This document shows, piece after piece, positions 19,405 through 28,943 of a stretch of DNA of 64,000 nt. Every line of letters begins with the position of its first letter. Within the stretch, counting starts at the first letter, position 1. The translations under genes were made by a program, and so were the position numbers. Source of the DNA: Lachnospiraceae bacterium (GTDB lineage: Bacteria > Bacillota > Clostridia > Lachnospirales > Lachnospiraceae); NCBI GenBank assembly GCA_017440045.1, contig JAFSIA010000027.1, forward strand, positions 1 through 64,000. Direction: 5' to 3'. The notes beneath the pieces were generated by a model. That model saw only the letters and a list, made by a program, of their open reading frames with translations, was not told the DNA's origin and ran no database searches.

Positions 19405-19481
19405 CGATTGCTGCGTTCTTCGAACTCTCGCAATCGGCATATATCATAATTCCGAGCTATCGCTCTACATTATGATATATG
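19405..19481. repeat. Two adjacent nested hairpins in the PBP leader
   Basis: Hairpin A (19405-19436) pairs cgattgc with gcaatcg around an inner gttc/gaac stem. Hairpin B (19438-19481) has perfect 13-bp arms (19438-19450 with 19469-19481) around an inner gagc/gctc stem. Both lie within the 36-112 bases upstream of the PBP start, on its leader side. No T run follows, so they are not simple terminators. They could be a REP-like element or a structured 5' leader. Confidence 0.55.
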
Positions 19482-19497
19482 TTGATTTGTCAAATAT

Positions 19498-19529
19498 AAG
19501 TGGCTTGTTATGCAAGCATAAAGCCACTT
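19498..19529 (-). terminator. Terminator-like hairpin after asnS
   Basis: Perfect 9-bp arms (19498-19506 with 19521-19529, aagtggctt) enclose a 14-base loop, 20 bases past the asnS stop. Only a short, interrupted T stretch follows on the minus strand, so termination may be partial. Confidence 0.55.
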
Positions 19530-19549
19530 ATACTTTCCGAATCTTATCA

Positions 19550-20947
19550 CTAAAGATCGCAGTTGTTAACTGTTCTTGGGAATGGAAGGACGTCTCTGAT
19601 GTTTGACATACCTGTAAGGTACATTACGCATCTTTCGAAACCAAGTCCGAATCCGGCATGTCTTGTGCTTCCATACTTACGAAGGTCAAGGTAGAAGTCA
19701 TAATCTTCTGTATTGAGACCAAGCTCGTTCATTCTTGTAACAAGCTTGTCATAATCATCCTCTCTCTGGCTACCACCGATGATTTCGCCGATGCCAGGAA
19801 CGAGACAGTCCATAGCTGCAACAGTCTTGCCGTCCTCGTTAAGCTTCATATAGAATGCCTTGATTTCCTTTGGATAATCTGTAACGAATACTGGGCGCTT
19901 AAATACCTCCTCAGTAAGGTATCTCTCATGCTCTGTCTGTAAGTCGCAGCCCCATGAAACCTTATAATCAAACTTATCGTTATTCTTTTCTAATATTTCG
20001 ATAGCTTCTGTGTATGTTACATGTCCAAAATCAGAGTTAAGGACATTGTTTAATCTATCGATGAGACCTTTATCAATAAAGCTGTTGAAGAAGTTCATCT
20101 CTTCAGGTGCATGCTCGAGAACATATTTAATAACATACTTAAGCATAGCCTCAGCTAACATCATGTCATCCTTCAAATCTGCGAATGCAATCTCTGGCTC
20201 AATCATCCAGAACTCGGCAGCATGTCTTGTTGTGTTTGAGTTCTCAGCTCTAAATGTAGGTCCAAATGTATAAATATTTCTAAATGCCATAGCATATGTC
20301 TCACCATTTAACTGGCCTGAAACAGTAAGGTTTGTAGGCTTATTAAAGAAGTCCTTTGAGAAATCAACCTTGCCATCCTCAGTCATAGGGAGATTGTTTA
20401 AATCCATAGTAGTAACCTGGAACATCTCGCCGGCACCTTCACAGTCACTGCCTGTAATGATTGGAGTGTGTACATATACGAAATCTCTCTCCTGGAAGAA
20501 CTTATGAATAGCATATGCAATAAGAGAACGAACTCTAAATACAGCCTGGAAAGTATTTGTTCTAGGACGTAAATGAGATACAGTTCTTAAGTACTCCATA
20601 GTGTGACGCTTTGGCTGAATAGGGTAATCAGGAGTAGAAGCACCTTCTACGAAAACCTCTGTAGCCTGAAGCTCAAATGGCTGCTTGGCAGAAGGAGTAG
20701 CTACAAGAGTACCTTTTACGATAACTGCTGCACCAACATTTAACTTGGAAATTTCATCAAAATTTGACAATGTGTCATTGTATACTGCCTGTAAAGTCTC
20801 AAAGAAAGTACCATCGTTGATAACGATAAAACCGAAAGTCTTAGAATCTCTTACAGTTCTAACCCAACCACCAACAGTGATTTCTTTGCCTAAATATTCA
20901 TCTCTGTTTCTAAATAATTCTCTAACTGTTACTAAATTTAAATCCAT
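19550..20947 (-). CDS. asnS: Asparaginyl-tRNA synthetase
   Basis: This 465-residue protein has an N-terminal OB-fold anticodon-binding domain (about 10-110; [20 protein letters not shown]). A class II catalytic core follows, with motif 2 [25 protein letters not shown] and motif 3 [27 protein letters not shown]. The [11 protein letters not shown] form and the closing FPR are typical of AsnRS as opposed to AspRS. It charges tRNA-Asn. ATG 20947 is chosen over an in-frame upstream ATG at 21007 because GGGAAAGGAAA lies just before it and the family normally begins near [11 protein letters not shown]. Confidence 0.95.
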   Translation of the reverse strand: MDLNLVTVRELFRNRDEYLGKEITVGGWVRTVRDSKTFGFIVINDGTFFETLQAVYNDTLSNFDEISKLNVGAAVIVKGTLVATPSAKQPFELQATEVFVEGASTPDYPIQPKRHTMEYLRTVSHLRPRTNTFQAVFRVRSLIAYAIHKFFQERDFVYVHTPIITGSDCEGAGEMFQVTTMDLNNLPMTEDGKVDFSKDFFNKPTNLTVSGQLNGETYAMAFRNIYTFGPTFRAENSNTTRHAAEFWMIEPEIAFADLKDDMMLAEAMLKYVIKYVLEHAPEEMNFFNSFIDKGLIDRLNNVLNSDFGHVTYTEAIEILEKNNDKFDYKVSWGCDLQTEHERYLTEEVFKRPVFVTDYPKEIKAFYMKLNEDGKTVAAMDCLVPGIGEIIGGSQREDDYDKLVTRMNELGLNTEDYDFYLDLRKYGSTRHAGFGLGFERCVMYLTGMSNIRDVLPFPRTVNNCDL

Positions 20948-20973
20948 GATAGTTTCCTTTCCCAAATGATTTG

Positions 20974-20996
20974 TAGCTGTATATATTGTACAGCTA
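20974..20996. repeat. Inverted repeat upstream of asnS
   Basis: 8-bp arms tagctgta/tacagcta (20974-20981 with 20989-20996) are separated by 7 bases, 27-49 bases upstream of the asnS ATG. It may be a transcription-factor operator. No T-box leader elements are visible. Confidence 0.3.
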
Positions 20997-21065
20997 TCAT
21001 AATTCAATTATTTAATATAGTAATGCAAAATTATGATTTTTTCAAGGGTTTTCTTGACTTCAAAA

Positions 21066-21099
21066 AGACCATGGTCTGGAATTGCTCCGACCATGGTCT
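21066..21099 (-). terminator. Terminator after phosphoketolase
   Basis: Perfect 11-bp arms (21066-21076 with 21089-21099, agaccatggtc) plus inner gga/tcc pairing are followed on the minus strand by TTTTTG. It lies 40 bases past the xfp stop. Confidence 0.85.
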
Positions 21100-21138
21100 A
21101 ATTTATTTTGATTTAATAACTATGAAGCTATTTGAATC

Positions 21139-23502
21139 TTACAGATCCCATTTCCAGTCACGAACCTCTGGAAGATCCTCACCGTACTCACCGATGTACT
21201 GCTTGTGCTCTACAAGTGTATCGTTCATCTTCTGAAGGAGGTAAGCTCCCTTGTTTCCTAACTGTGGTAAGTTGTTGATGATATCAGCAACTAAGTGGAA
21301 ACGGTCGATTTCGTTCTGTACTCTCATATCGAATGGAGTAGTGATTGTACCTTCCTCCTGGTAACCATGTACGTGGAGGTTTCTGTTCTCACGAAGGTAT
21401 GTTAACTCATGGATAAGTGTTGGGTAGCCGTGGAATGCGAATACGATTGGCTTATCCTTTGTAAATAATGCGTTGTACTCAACATCTGTGAGACCATGTG
21501 GGTGCTTAAGGTGTGACTCAAGCTTCATTAAGTCTACAACGTTGATAAATCTAACCTTAACGTCTGGTAAGTTCTTTCTTAAGATTGTAACAGCAGCTAA
21601 TGCTTCAAGTGTTGGTGTATCACCACAGCAAGCTAATACTACATCTGGCTCTTCACCCTGGTCATTAGAAGCCCAATCCCAGATAGAGATACCCTGTGTA
21701 CAATGCTTAACAGCCTGCTCCATTGTTAACCACTGGTAGCTTGGGTGCTTAGAAGCAACGATTACGTTAACGTAGTTCTTACTTCTTACACAGTGATCGA
21801 AGCATGAAAGTAAACAGTTAGCATCTGGTGGAAGATACATTCTTACAACGTCTACCTTCTTGTTAGCGATATGATCAAGGAAGCCTGGATCCTGATGTGT
21901 AAATCCGTTATGATCCTGCTGCCATACGTTTGATGTAAGTAAAAGGTTAAGTGAAGCAATCTTCTGTCTCCATGGAAGCTCAGATGTAACCTTTAACCAC
22001 TTAGCATGCTGTGCACACATAGAGTCTACAACTCTGATGAATGCTTCGTAGCTTGCGAAGAAGCCGTGACGTCCTGTTAAGAGGTAACCCTCTAACCAAC
22101 CTTCACACATATGCTCACTGAGGTAACCATCCATGATACGTCCGTCTACAGACATATGCTCATCTGCCTCATGGTTCTCAGCGTTCCATGCTCTCTCTTC
22201 TTCCTCAAATACATGATAAAGTCTGTTAGACATTGTCTCATCTGGTCCGAAGATTCTGAAGTTTCTTGTCTCCTTGTTTAACTTGAAGATGTCTCTTACG
22301 AATGAACCGAGTTCAATCATATCCTGGCTCTTTACAGCACCTGGAGCTGTAACATCTACACCGTAATCACGGAAATCTGGGAGACGTAAATCTCTAAGTA
22401 ATAAACCACCATTTGCATGTGGGTTAGCAGAAATTCTCTTATCGCCTGTTGGAGCTAACTCCTTAAGCTCTGGAATAAGCTGATAGTTCTCGTCGAATAA
22501 CTCCTCTGGCTTGTAGCTCATTAACCACTCCTTGAGTAAGTCAAGATGCTCTGGCTTCTCCATTGTTACAGGAACCTGATGAGCTCTGAAAGAACCCTCT
22601 ACACGCTCACCGTCAACAACCTTTGGACCTGTCCATCCCTTTGGAGTACGAAGAACGATCATTGGCCAGAATGGACGCTCTGTCTTGCCTTCCTCACGAG
22701 CAGCCTTCTGAATAGCCTTGATTTCCTCAATACACTTATCAACAGCCTCAGCCATATCCTTGTGCATTGTCATTGGGTCATCACCCTCAACATAGTATGC
22801 CTTCCATCCGCAACCATGTAAGAAGCTGTCAAGCTCATCATGTGAGATGTGAGAGAATACTGTTGGGTTAGAAATCTTATATCCATTCATATGGAAGATA
22901 GGTAATACCGCACCATCTGTAGCTGGATTTAAGAACTTATTTGAATGCCATGATGTAGCAAGAGGACCTGTCTCTGCCTCACCATCACCAACGATACATG
23001 TTGTGATTAAGTCTGGGTTATCAAATACTGAACCGAAAGCATGAGCCATTGAATAACCAAGCTCACCACCCTCATTTATTGAACCAGGAGTTTCTGGAGC
23101 AACGTGGCTTGAGATACCGCAAGGGAATGAGAACTGCTTGCAAAGTCTCTTCATACCTTCCTTATCCTGACTTACGTTTGGATAAATCTCGCTGTAGTGT
23201 CCCTCAAGGTATGAGTTACCTACGAAGAAGTTTCCGCCGTGACCAGGACCAGAAATAAGAACCATGCTAAGGTCATACTTCTTGATTGCTCTGTTCATAT
23301 GTACATAGATGAAGTTCTGTCCAGGAACTGTTCCCCAGTGACCAACAATCTTCTTCTTAACCTGATCTCTTGTGAGTGGCTCACGAAGAAGTGGGTTATC
23401 TAACATATAAAGCTGAGCTGCAGCGATATAGTTAGTTGCACGCCAATATGCGTCTACTTTCTCAAGATATTCCTGAGAGTTGAAATTCTGCATTTCTGAC
23501 AT
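21139..23502 (-). CDS. xfp: Xylulose-5-phosphate/fructose-6-phosphate phosphoketolase
   Basis: This 787-residue protein has the thiamine-diphosphate phosphoketolase landmarks: [30 protein letters not shown], the [18 protein letters not shown] segment, the TPP motif [19 protein letters not shown], and [13 protein letters not shown]. It splits xylulose-5-phosphate (and often fructose-6-phosphate) with phosphate into acetyl-phosphate and glyceraldehyde-3-phosphate or erythrose-4-phosphate. This gives a route from arabinose and xylose to acetate and ATP, matching the arabinan enzymes in the window. The length is typical. RBS AAAGGAG. It is transcribed alone from a 250-base AT-rich upstream region in which no confident promoter was chosen. 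Confidence 0.96.
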   Translation of the reverse strand: MSEMQNFNSQEYLEKVDAYWRATNYIAAAQLYMLDNPLLREPLTRDQVKKKIVGHWGTVPGQNFIYVHMNRAIKKYDLSMVLISGPGHGGNFFVGNSYLEGHYSEIYPNVSQDKEGMKRLCKQFSFPCGISSHVAPETPGSINEGGELGYSMAHAFGSVFDNPDLITTCIVGDGEAETGPLATSWHSNKFLNPATDGAVLPIFHMNGYKISNPTVFSHISHDELDSFLHGCGWKAYYVEGDDPMTMHKDMAEAVDKCIEEIKAIQKAAREEGKTERPFWPMIVLRTPKGWTGPKVVDGERVEGSFRAHQVPVTMEKPEHLDLLKEWLMSYKPEELFDENYQLIPELKELAPTGDKRISANPHANGGLLLRDLRLPDFRDYGVDVTAPGAVKSQDMIELGSFVRDIFKLNKETRNFRIFGPDETMSNRLYHVFEEEERAWNAENHEADEHMSVDGRIMDGYLSEHMCEGWLEGYLLTGRHGFFASYEAFIRVVDSMCAQHAKWLKVTSELPWRQKIASLNLLLTSNVWQQDHNGFTHQDPGFLDHIANKKVDVVRMYLPPDANCLLSCFDHCVRSKNYVNVIVASKHPSYQWLTMEQAVKHCTQGISIWDWASNDQGEEPDVVLACCGDTPTLEALAAVTILRKNLPDVKVRFINVVDLMKLESHLKHPHGLTDVEYNALFTKDKPIVFAFHGYPTLIHELTYLRENRNLHVHGYQEEGTITTPFDMRVQNEIDRFHLVADIINNLPQLGNKGAYLLQKMNDTLVEHKQYIGEYGEDLPEVRDWKWDL

Positions 23503-23709
23503 AATGAATAATCTCCTTTAATATTTTTAGTAATTGTTTATATCAATCAGCTATGCTGAACAGATATTCAAACAGCCTAATAATAAACGATAAATCTTTT
23601 TTTGAAAAGACAAAAATTGTTAGTTGATAAATTTTTTCCCTTTTGTCATAAATTGACGAATGAATTTTGATTTTACTGTGCAAATTGCACAAAATAATAT
23701 ATGACAAAA

Positions 23710-23740
23710 AAACACGCCCCATATGAAAGGGACGTGTTTT
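23710..23740 (-). terminator. Terminator after prs
   Basis: An 11-bp stem with one mismatch (23710-23720 with 23729-23739) and an 8-base loop is followed on the minus strand by a T7 stretch. It lies 13 bases past the prs stop. Confidence 0.75.
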
Positions 23741-23752
23741 CGTTACATTAAC

Positions 23753-24937
23753 TTAATCAATATGACCGCCATTTGCTTTGTATTTGTCTACTAAGCGGTG
23801 GATTCTTTCTACTGGATTTAAAAGCTCACTAATTGATGCATCATGGTTGAGTGTGTCAATAATGAGAGCAATGTATTTACTCATATCGCAGTCAACGTAG
23901 TATGGCTTTGAGAGAAGCTCAGGTGTCTGATATACAAGGTTTGTAGTGAGCACTCTGTTTATATATCCTTTTTCGTAAGCTTCATCAAATTTAGCAAGTC
24001 CACTTGTGAAAAGACCGAAAGTAGTTGCCACGAATACCTTACGAGCGTTGCGCTCCTTAAGCTTCTTAGCTACATCTAATACGCTTTCACCAGATGAAAT
24101 CATATCATCAATGATTATAACATCCTTGCCATCTACAGATGAACCAAGGAACTCATGAGCAACGATAGGATTGCGTCCGTTGACGATTCTAGCGTAGTCA
24201 CGTCTCTTATAGAACATACCCATATCTAAACCAAGAACGTTGGCAAGATATACGGCACGGCTTGTACCACCTTCATCAGGGGAGATAACCATCATATGCT
24301 TAGAATCAATCTGAAGGTCTGATTCTGCGCGAAGAAGACCTTTAACAAACTGATAAGCAGGCTGAACAGTTTCAAATCCCTTAAGAGGAATAGCATTCTG
24401 AACACGAGGGTCGTGAGCATCAAATGTAATGATATTGTCAACACCCATGCTTGTAAGCTCCTGAAGAGCCAAAGCACAGTCTAAGGACTCACGTCCAGTT
24501 CTCTTGTGCTGTCTGCTTTCGTAAAGGAAAGGCATGATAACTGTAATTCGTCTAGCTTTACCACCTACGGCAGCAATAATACGCTTTAAATCCTGATAAT
24601 GGTCATCAGGAGACATGTGATTCTCGTAACCACATAAAGAATATGTCATAGAGTAGTTACCGACATCAACCATAAGGTATAAGTCATCACCACGAACAGA
24701 TTCGTTGATAATACCTTTAGCCTCACCAGAACCAAATCTAGGAACCTGAGTATTTATAAGATAAGAATCCTTCTGATATCCGGTGAAAGCAATAGTATGA
24801 GTATGCTCACCAGTACGATTCTTACGCCATTCAACTATGTATTTGTCAACCTCTTGTCCTAAGTTTTTGCAGCTATCAAGAGCAACAATACCTAAAGGAC
24901 CTACAGGTATGGTTTCTAAGTTCTTTTCTTCTGGCAT
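23753..24937 (-). CDS. prs: Divergent ribose-phosphate pyrophosphokinase
   Basis: This 394-residue phosphoribosyltransferase-fold protein has the flexible-loop region PFLYESRQHKRTGRESL (canonical PFxYxRQDKK...), DAHDPRVQNAIP (canonical FDHAxQIQGFF), and the PRPP loop VIIIDDMISSGES (canonical VLVDDMIDTAGT). PRPP synthetase makes PRPP from ribose-5-phosphate and ATP. It is about 75 residues longer than the common 315-residue enzyme, and its motifs are altered, which marks a separate clostridial subgroup. ATG 24937 is chosen because GGAGG lies 8 bases upstream, whereas the upstream in-frame ATG at 24952 has none. It follows dnaI on the same strand. Confidence 0.85.
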   Translation of the reverse strand: MPEEKNLETIPVGPLGIVALDSCKNLGQEVDKYIVEWRKNRTGEHTHTIAFTGYQKDSYLINTQVPRFGSGEAKGIINESVRGDDLYLMVDVGNYSMTYSLCGYENHMSPDDHYQDLKRIIAAVGGKARRITVIMPFLYESRQHKRTGRESLDCALALQELTSMGVDNIITFDAHDPRVQNAIPLKGFETVQPAYQFVKGLLRAESDLQIDSKHMMVISPDEGGTSRAVYLANVLGLDMGMFYKRRDYARIVNGRNPIVAHEFLGSSVDGKDVIIIDDMISSGESVLDVAKKLKERNARKVFVATTFGLFTSGLAKFDEAYEKGYINRVLTTNLVYQTPELLSKPYYVDCDMSKYIALIIDTLNHDASISELLNPVERIHRLVDKYKANGGHID

Positions 24938-25024
24938 TGGGGTAACCTCCATTTTTTTCTAATTTGTCGCCTTATTTATAACACTAACTTTTATTATAGT
25001 CAACCAATAAAAAATTAATATTTT

Positions 25025-26005
25025 TTATCTGAGCTTCATTCTTAAATCATCGCCATATATTTTGAGCATAGTGTAATTGCTGGTAATGCGAGAAAATACA
25101 CGCTCGGAATAATTGGCTCTAAGCTCCGCTAATGAAAGGTTAGTGGAGATGATTACTGACTTTCTTCTTAAATGTCTCTCGTTGATACAGTTAAATAGGG
25201 AAGAGGCAGTAAACGAATTAACAAGCTCTGTTCCTAAGTCATCTATAATAAGTAAGTCGCATTCAAGCAGGTTGCTTGCAATATCTGATGTATCATCATT
25301 GTAGTTTTTCTTGAAGGTACTATTTGCCAGTATTTCAAAAAGTCTTATGGAAGATACATATATTACGGAAAAAGATTTATCAATCAATTCTTTTGCGATG
25401 CAGTTTGTAAGGAATGTTTTACCGACACCTGTTGCACCGTAGAGATACAAGCTCTTGTACTCATTGCCAAAAGTATCAATATAGTCCCTGCATGTTCTTA
25501 CAACCTCGTGCATATTTTCCAAAGGTGAAAGACCTGTTACAGGGTCCTTGGAATTATTGTCGTAATGCTCAAAAGAAAATGAATTGAAATTCTCTCTTTG
25601 AAGGACATCCTTTATATTTGACTGCTGGTAAAGAATTTCAATAATAGAATTAGTGAGGCAGTGACATTTGTGCTGGCCCACATATCCTGTATCCTTGCAG
25701 TCCTCGCAGGTATATCTCATAGATAAATAATCATCTGGATATCCATTTTCACGCAAAATGGAAGCCTTTTCGTTTGAAAGGGCTTCTATCTGTCGCTTTA
25801 TATCCTCGGCGCTTCCTGTATTCTCTAAAAGCATACGCTTGGCACCTTGTACAGAGATAGATGATATACTGTCATTTATCTCCTTTATACGTGGTATTTT
25901 ATTGTAGATTTCCAAAATTCGCTCATCAAGCTGACGCTTGTGGGCAAGTCTTGTTTTGTCGTACTCTCTCATAAGAGCGTCGTACTGTGAAGTCTCGAGT
26001 CCCAC
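25025..26005 (-). CDS. DnaC/DnaI-type helicase loader ATPase
   Basis: This 326-residue protein has an N-terminal helical region (about 1-100), a zinc-ribbon-like CEDCKDTGYVGQHKCHC (about 109-125), and an AAA+ domain with Walker A GATGVGKTF and Walker B LLIIDDLGTE, followed by the sensor segment KSVIISTNLSLAELR. DnaI-like proteins load the DnaB helicase onto DNA at origins and restarts. It starts with GTG (26003-26005), preceded by GGAG. The start lies 3 bases after the dnaD stop, so the two are co-translated. Confidence 0.9.
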   Translation of the reverse strand: MGLETSQYDALMREYDKTRLAHKRQLDERILEIYNKIPRIKEINDSISSISVQGAKRMLLENTGSAEDIKRQIEALSNEKASILRENGYPDDYLSMRYTCEDCKDTGYVGQHKCHCLTNSIIEILYQQSNIKDVLQRENFNSFSFEHYDNNSKDPVTGLSPLENMHEVVRTCRDYIDTFGNEYKSLYLYGATGVGKTFLTNCIAKELIDKSFSVIYVSSIRLFEILANSTFKKNYNDDTSDIASNLLECDLLIIDDLGTELVNSFTASSLFNCINERHLRRKSVIISTNLSLAELRANYSERVFSRITSNYTMLKIYGDDLRMKLR

Positions 26006-26008
26006 GGA

Positions 26009-27154
26009 TTATCTCCTTCTAAGTAAATCTCTCTCTAATGCTGCGTAATCGTAATCACGCTGTCCGGAAAAGTTACTAAATGAATTGTTTTTATTTGGAA
26101 GCTTTGAAGATATAGTCTCCTTAGCTTTTGTGTCGTGTATAGCATCTAAAGTCTTTATATCGGCTGGAGTCTTAACACCGTTCTTAAGCCATCTTTGAAG
26201 AATGGAATCAGCATACTGGAAGCTTGGCTGGTGTATAGTGTCAATCGTACGATTGCATGCATTTAGTATCATATCCATAGAAAAACCATATTCATCAGTC
26301 CATTTTACGATAAATGCTCTCTCGGATGTGGCTGGATTTCTGCCCTGAAGCCCAAATGCCTGCAATACAGGGTAGCAGTTATTTGAGAATGCAGCAACCT
26401 TTGCTTTGGCTGCATCAACTGAATCAATATTCTCCTTAGCCCAGTTTGTGGCTACCTTCTCAATGTATCTTAAAGACTTATGTCCGCCTGAGATACAGTA
26501 CTCGATTAAATATTCAATAAGATCAACAGGGAAACCTAAACCATCATAAAAGTAGAGAATGGTATTTGTCTCTGCTGGTGATAATGTCTTTCCGAGATAT
26601 GTCTGTGCTATGTATAAGAGGTCTTTAATGTCCTCGTCCGCTGTTAGCTTTTTAAGCTCGCTGTTTGTAAATTCTCTCTTCTGTGGAATATCAGCATCAG
26701 CTGTCATCATAACAGGAGTAGCAGATATTGTGGATGAAGTAGCTATAGCAGGTGTCGAAGAAATCTTTTCAACCTTAAATGGAGCAGCAGTAGACGCTGA
26801 CAATGTGGCTGATGAAGTAACCTCTGGTACCAGCTTAAATGTAATAGGTAGATTATTTCTCAAATCCTTAATAATAATTCTTGAAAGCTTTCCCATATTG
26901 TCAGTTTCAAGACCAAGGATACCTACCTGTTCCCAATATTTTAATGCTCTTGTAACGTCAGCCTCTGTTCTTTCTAAAACGTCAGCAATGGCGCTGACAG
27001 AAAGATTTGCATCACTCTTTGTGCTGCATCTTAATATATAAAGATATACCTTAACATACTCGCCGTTTGCCTTTGGCATATATTCATCTAAAAATAAATT
27101 AGATATAAGTGTAATGTCCGCTAACGGACTTCTTTCCAATACAAATTTTTCCAT
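26009..27154 (-). CDS. dnaD: DnaD/DnaB2-domain primosome protein
   Basis: This 381-residue protein has an N-terminal winged-helix-like domain (about 1-110; VKVYLYILRCSTKSDANLSVSAIADVL). A Ser/Thr/Ala-rich linker (about 120-165) follows, and then two tandem DnaB2/DnaD C-terminal domains (about 175-260 and 275-350) carrying the YIEKVATNW and ADSILQRW signatures. Such proteins remodel DNA at the origin and help DnaI load DnaB. Here it sits directly upstream of the dnaI-like gene, a common clostridial pair. The tail is Asn/Ser/Arg-rich. Confidence 0.88.
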   Translation of the reverse strand: MEKFVLERSPLADITLISNLFLDEYMPKANGEYVKVYLYILRCSTKSDANLSVSAIADVLERTEADVTRALKYWEQVGILGLETDNMGKLSRIIIKDLRNNLPITFKLVPEVTSSATLSASTAAPFKVEKISSTPAIATSSTISATPVMMTADADIPQKREFTNSELKKLTADEDIKDLLYIAQTYLGKTLSPAETNTILYFYDGLGFPVDLIEYLIEYCISGGHKSLRYIEKVATNWAKENIDSVDAAKAKVAAFSNNCYPVLQAFGLQGRNPATSERAFIVKWTDEYGFSMDMILNACNRTIDTIHQPSFQYADSILQRWLKNGVKTPADIKTLDAIHDTKAKETISSKLPNKNNSFSNFSGQRDYDYAALERDLLRRR

Positions 27155-27205
27155 AACCCTATCCTCTTTTATCTTTAATCAAAGTTGTAAATAACTTCGA
27201 ATTAT

Positions 27206-27231
27206 TTCTGACATTTGACCCTGAGGGTCAG
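27206..27231. repeat. Overlapping inverted repeats between murC and dnaD
   Basis: The palindrome tgaccc/gggtca (27216-27221 with 27225-27230) has a 3-base centre. An alternative pairing of ttctgac with gtcagaa encloses it. It lies 50-80 bases upstream of the dnaD start and could be an operator or an attenuator-like switch. Confidence 0.35.
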
Positions 27232-27315
27232 AAGTCATACTATAGCACATTTTTTAAAAGTTTCAAACACAAAATTTCCCGTAAATTCAAGGAAAAGTCG
27301 GGTTTTGATGATAAA

Positions 27316-27342
27316 GTGGAAATTGTGGAAATTGTGGAAAAT
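27316..27342. repeat. Three tandem copies of a 9-bp unit at the murC 3' end
   Basis: The unit gtggaaatt is repeated at 27316-27324 and 27325-27333, with an imperfect third copy at 27334-27342 that touches the murC stop. Probably a slippage product; no function is proposed. Confidence 0.6.
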
Positions 27343-28739
27343 TACATTTTAAGGAGGTCATCGCCAATGTTTACAACATTTCCGGCTCCCATAGTTATCA
27401 ACAAATCACCTTTTTTGCAATTTTTTAATAAAAATTTTTCAATCTCTTCAAAAGATGGATAATAGTAAACCTCTGTTCCCATTTTCTTCATCTCTTCGTA
27501 TAAATCTGCAGATGTGATACCTACTGTGTTCTTCTCTCGCGCAGCGTAAATATCAGCTAAAACTACAGCATCGGCCATAGATAAAGTTTCGGCAAACTCC
27601 TTGAAGAAGGCCTTTGTACGTGTGTATGTATGAGGCTGGAAAACAAGCCATAATTTTTCATGAGGATAATTCTTAGCAGTCTCTAAAGTAACCTTAATTT
27701 CATCTGGGTGATGAGCGTAGTCATCAATAATGGTAAAACCATTAACTTCACCCTTCTTTTCGAATCTTCTGACTGTACCTAAAAAGCTTTCCAAGCCTTC
27801 TTTGATAACAGATACAGGCAAATCCATAGCCAGTGCTGTGGCAGCAGCAGCTAATGCATTATTAATATTGTGAAGACCGGTTACCTTCATATTAATATGT
27901 GTCAGCACATCTCCGTTAAGACACAAATCAAAGCTTCCATTTGCAAGCTCATCATATGAAATGTTCGCAGCATATACATTGGCACCACTCTGGGCAGTTC
28001 CAAATGTGATTACATTACATTTAAGGTCATCTGTGAAGTAAGATACATTTTCAATATCGCTGCCAATAACAACGGTTCCATACTCAGGAACAAGGTTGGC
28101 ATACCTCTTAAATGAATTTCTAATATCATCCAAATCCTTAAAGAAATCCATATGATCCTCGCTGACATTTAATATGACGGCAATTGTTGGGAAGAATGAT
28201 AAAAAGCTGTTTGTGTATTCACAAGCCTCTGTTATCATCGTGTCACCTTTGCCGATTCGAAGATTTCCTTGAATAGAATTTAAAATACCGCCCACCATAA
28301 TAGTTGGGTCAGCTTTTGCTGCTAAAAGTATATGAGAAATCATGGAAGTGGTGGAAGTCTTACCATGTGTACCTGACACGCCGATAGCTTCCTTGTAGCT
28401 TTTCATAATGAGTCCTAGAAGCGTTGCTCTGGGAATTGTTGGTATATTCTTTTGGCGGGATGCCATAAGCTCACCATCATCTTCTTTGATGGCAGCAGTG
28501 TACACGGTTAATTCTATATCGTCAGTGATATTTTCTGCCTGCTGCACATAAGATATCTGTGCGCCAGCTTGTTCTAGACGAGCTGTCAGGTCAGAAGGGA
28601 CAGAGTCAGAGCCGGATACTCTTATGCCTTTTGACATAAGAACCTCAGCCAGTGCACTCATAGATATGCCACCAATTCCGATAAAATGAACCTTATTAAC
28701 TTTGTTTAAATCAATGTTGTTTGCGTTTACATTACTCAT
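27342..28739 (-). CDS. murC: UDP-N-acetylmuramate--L-alanine ligase
   Basis: This 465-residue protein has the Mur-ligase three-domain layout: N-terminal Rossmann motif VHFIGIGGISMSALAEVL, ATP loop GVSGTHGKTSTTSM, central NVSEDHMDFF, and C-terminal DDYAHHPDEIKVTL. It adds L-alanine to UDP-MurNAc in the cytoplasm, the first step of the peptide stem. ATG 28739 is chosen over an upstream in-frame ATG at 28856, because the extra 39 residues form an unrelated hydrophobic stretch and GGGAG lies before 28739. It is divergent from glgC and upstream of dnaD on the same strand. The MurD partner in this window is at 54417. Confidence 0.95.
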   Translation of the reverse strand: MSNVNANNIDLNKVNKVHFIGIGGISMSALAEVLMSKGIRVSGSDSVPSDLTARLEQAGAQISYVQQAENITDDIELTVYTAAIKEDDGELMASRQKNIPTIPRATLLGLIMKSYKEAIGVSGTHGKTSTTSMISHILLAAKADPTIMVGGILNSIQGNLRIGKGDTMITEACEYTNSFLSFFPTIAVILNVSEDHMDFFKDLDDIRNSFKRYANLVPEYGTVVIGSDIENVSYFTDDLKCNVITFGTAQSGANVYAANISYDELANGSFDLCLNGDVLTHINMKVTGLHNINNALAAAATALAMDLPVSVIKEGLESFLGTVRRFEKKGEVNGFTIIDDYAHHPDEIKVTLETAKNYPHEKLWLVFQPHTYTRTKAFFKEFAETLSMADAVVLADIYAAREKNTVGITSADLYEEMKKMGTEVYYYPSFEEIEKFLLKNCKKGDLLITMGAGNVVNIGDDLLKM

Positions 28740-28883
28740 ATGAAAAAAACTCCCTGTGAATAGTATCATAGTTGCTTTATTGAATTTTATTATACACTTT
28801 ATGATGAAAAAAGCAATTAGCCAAAGAAAAATCTGGAAGAATAAATTGTTCGACAAATTTATTGAAAAAAAGAGTAATTTTGC

Positions 28884-28912
28884 TTCACTTATCAGACATT
28901 ATATGCTATAAT
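28884..28912 (+). promoter_or_regulatory. Extended -10 promoter for glgC
   Basis: TATAAT at 28907-28912 is preceded by TGC (extended -10). TTCACT at 28884-28889 is a weak -35 with a 17-base spacer. It overlaps the upstream in-frame ATG at 28911, which supports the downstream GTG as the real glgC start. Confidence 0.55.
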
Positions 28913-28943
28913 GGACATATATAATACACAACGAGGTGATGAC

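Noticed and set aside
20950..21010. T-box leader for asnS
   Set aside because: Only a short inverted repeat is present; no specifier loop, T-box sequence or terminator/antiterminator pair was found.
26559..27041. Plus-strand open frame of 160 residues opposite dnaD
   Set aside because: It is antisense to a well-supported gene, with no RBS and no recognisable domain; an artefact of the Ala/Thr/Ser-rich linker.
28911..28913. ATG as start of glgC
   Set aside because: It overlaps a good extended -10 box (TGCTATAAT), whereas GTG 28944 has GAGGTGAT just upstream.
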